NCBI GenBank assembly: GCA_958430865.1
Contig: CAUDNR010001074.1
Location: forward strand, 1 to 20,269
Direction: 5' to 3'
DNA from: Entrophospora sp. SA101
Taxonomy: Eukaryota > Glomeromycota > Glomeromycetes > Entrophosporales > Entrophosporaceae
DNA length: 20,269 nucleotides
Shown here: positions 19,573 to 20,269 of the stretch, piece by piece
Layout of the letters: every line of letters begins with the position of its first letter
Numbering within the stretch: the first letter of the stretch is position 1
Notes under the pieces: generated by a model
Databases searched by the model: none
Seen by the model: the letters and a program-made list of their open reading frames with translations, nothing else
Told to the model about the DNA's origin: nothing
Position numbers and translations under genes: made by a program

Positions 19573-20090
19573 CAAGATAAAACACAATATTGTAGTATTG
19601 ATGCTACTGCTCATTATAGTTATGATTGAGCCCAAAATGTTCATGTACCCCATACAGATCAACAAGTAAGTAAAATTTATTATATTGGTCCATGTAAGAT
19701 CCATTTATTTAGTATTCAAGATGAAGCAATAAGGGAACAAATTAATTATGTACTTGATGAAAATGAAGTTATAAGAAAAGGACCAATGGCACACTTGGTA
19801 TGATCTTTGATGGAATCAAGAAATTGAACAAGGGGAAAAGTATTTAATATTAAAGATTACCTGTGATAATGCTGGGGAGATAAAATAAAAATAATGTAAC
19901 AATTGATTTTATTTGTATCTAGTAATTTGTGGTTATTATAAAAGTATTGAATTGAATTTTATGGTTCCAGGACATACCAAATTCAAATGTGATGGTAGTT
20001 TTGATATTATTAAAAAACTCTACAGAAAAACAAGAGTAGATTGTATAGATCATGTGGTTGAGGTGGTAAAAAAAGTCTAGTCCAGCACCC
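19573..20090 (+). pseudogene. DUF7869-type element protein, broken
   Basis: The plus frame from 19573 reads QDKTQYCSIDATAHYSYD, stop, AQNVHVPHTDQQVSKIYYIG, FSIQDEAIREQINYVLDENE and then stops again at 19801. About 100 bases later another frame gives ELNFMVPGHTKFKCDGSFDI, then KKLYRKTRVDCIDHVVEVV. Order and wording (AQ-VH-PH, CDNAG-like, ELNFM-GHTKF, LIKK-R) match the DUF7869 family as I remember it, an RNase-H-like domain abundant in fungal and invertebrate mobile elements. At least two in-frame stops and a frame change make it inactive. No terminal repeats were identified to the right, and the window ends 180 bases later in unremarkable AT-rich DNA. Confidence 0.5.
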
Positions 20091-20269
20091 TATAGAAAAT
20101 TTACATATGGAAATTCTGTATGAATTATAATTTTTATTGCTATGGAATGATTATTATTATTATAAAACATATGGAAAAAATTACAAAGTATACTACGGTG
20201 CAGATCATCTATAATCATTAATTGCTTATAGTAACAATTGGTCAACTTCAAAATACTAAAACAAAAAAA

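Noticed and set aside
19363..19704. 113-codon minus-strand frame and the 75-codon plus frame at 19263-19490
   Set aside because: They run through the inverted-repeat arms and the AAACTG cluster. Their openness comes from the repeats, and neither resembles a protein.

Overview
The window looks like nuclear DNA of an early-diverging fungus. Genes are interrupted by short GT-AG introns (mostly about 70-120 nt), intergenic DNA is very AT-rich with homopolymers and trinucleotide repeats, and decayed multi-copy element proteins lie between ordinary housekeeping genes. The style, and the resemblance of two relics to protein families I recall from Rhizophagus, suggest an arbuscular mycorrhizal fungus (Glomeromycotina). 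That is an inference from appearance, not a database result.

Layout. 1-1353 holds no gene, only a diverged direct repeat. 1354-2387 (+) is a decayed or chimeric importin-alpha-like gene: an importin-beta-binding domain plus one armadillo-like stretch. 2388-5250 is repeat territory: a pogo-type terminus, a putative 1.8-kb element carrying a broken coding relic, a 110-bp inverted-repeat mini-element and another coding fragment. 5928-6364 (+) is a three-exon OST5/TMEM258 gene. Facing it on the minus strand is a coronin (6595-7977) whose downstream exons are well conserved but whose first ~130 codons are missing. A pogo-type transposon terminus (8091-8237) lies just upstream of the break. 8676-11007 (-) is a four-exon M17 leucyl aminopeptidase with a mitochondrial-type leader. 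11478-12059 (+) has coding-looking exons of a small unrecognised gene. 12229-12953 (+) is a four-exon NDUFB8-type complex I subunit. 13540-14523 (-) is a five-exon Sec4/Rab8 GTPase. 15505-16371 (+) is an intronless ABHD10-like serine hydrolase. 16454-17996 (-) is an eight-exon Xi-class glutathione transferase (glutathionyl-hydroquinone reductase, ECM4-like). From 18500 to the end there is decayed coding sequence, a 211-bp element with 42-bp inverted arms, and a broken DUF7869-type relic.

The genes do not form a pathway. Themes are secretion (OST5, Sec4), actin (coronin) and mitochondria or redox (aminopeptidase, NDUFB8, ABHD10-like, ECM4-like). Gene pairs are convergent with short gaps (OST5/coronin, ABHD10-like/ECM4-like) or divergent with shared upstream regions (aminopeptidase/unknown gene, Sec4/ABHD10-like).

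Most notable: in coronin, a conserved Gly codon can only be rebuilt in frame through an apparent 2-nt microexon flanked by two normal-sized introns. Also notable are the coronin truncation beside a transposon end, a four-site TGASTCA array with 34/17/34 spacing in the Sec4/ABHD10-like promoter, and related CCG-N-T...CGA iterated motifs in three separate mini-elements. All exon coordinates were derived by hand from frame, splice sites and family conservation.
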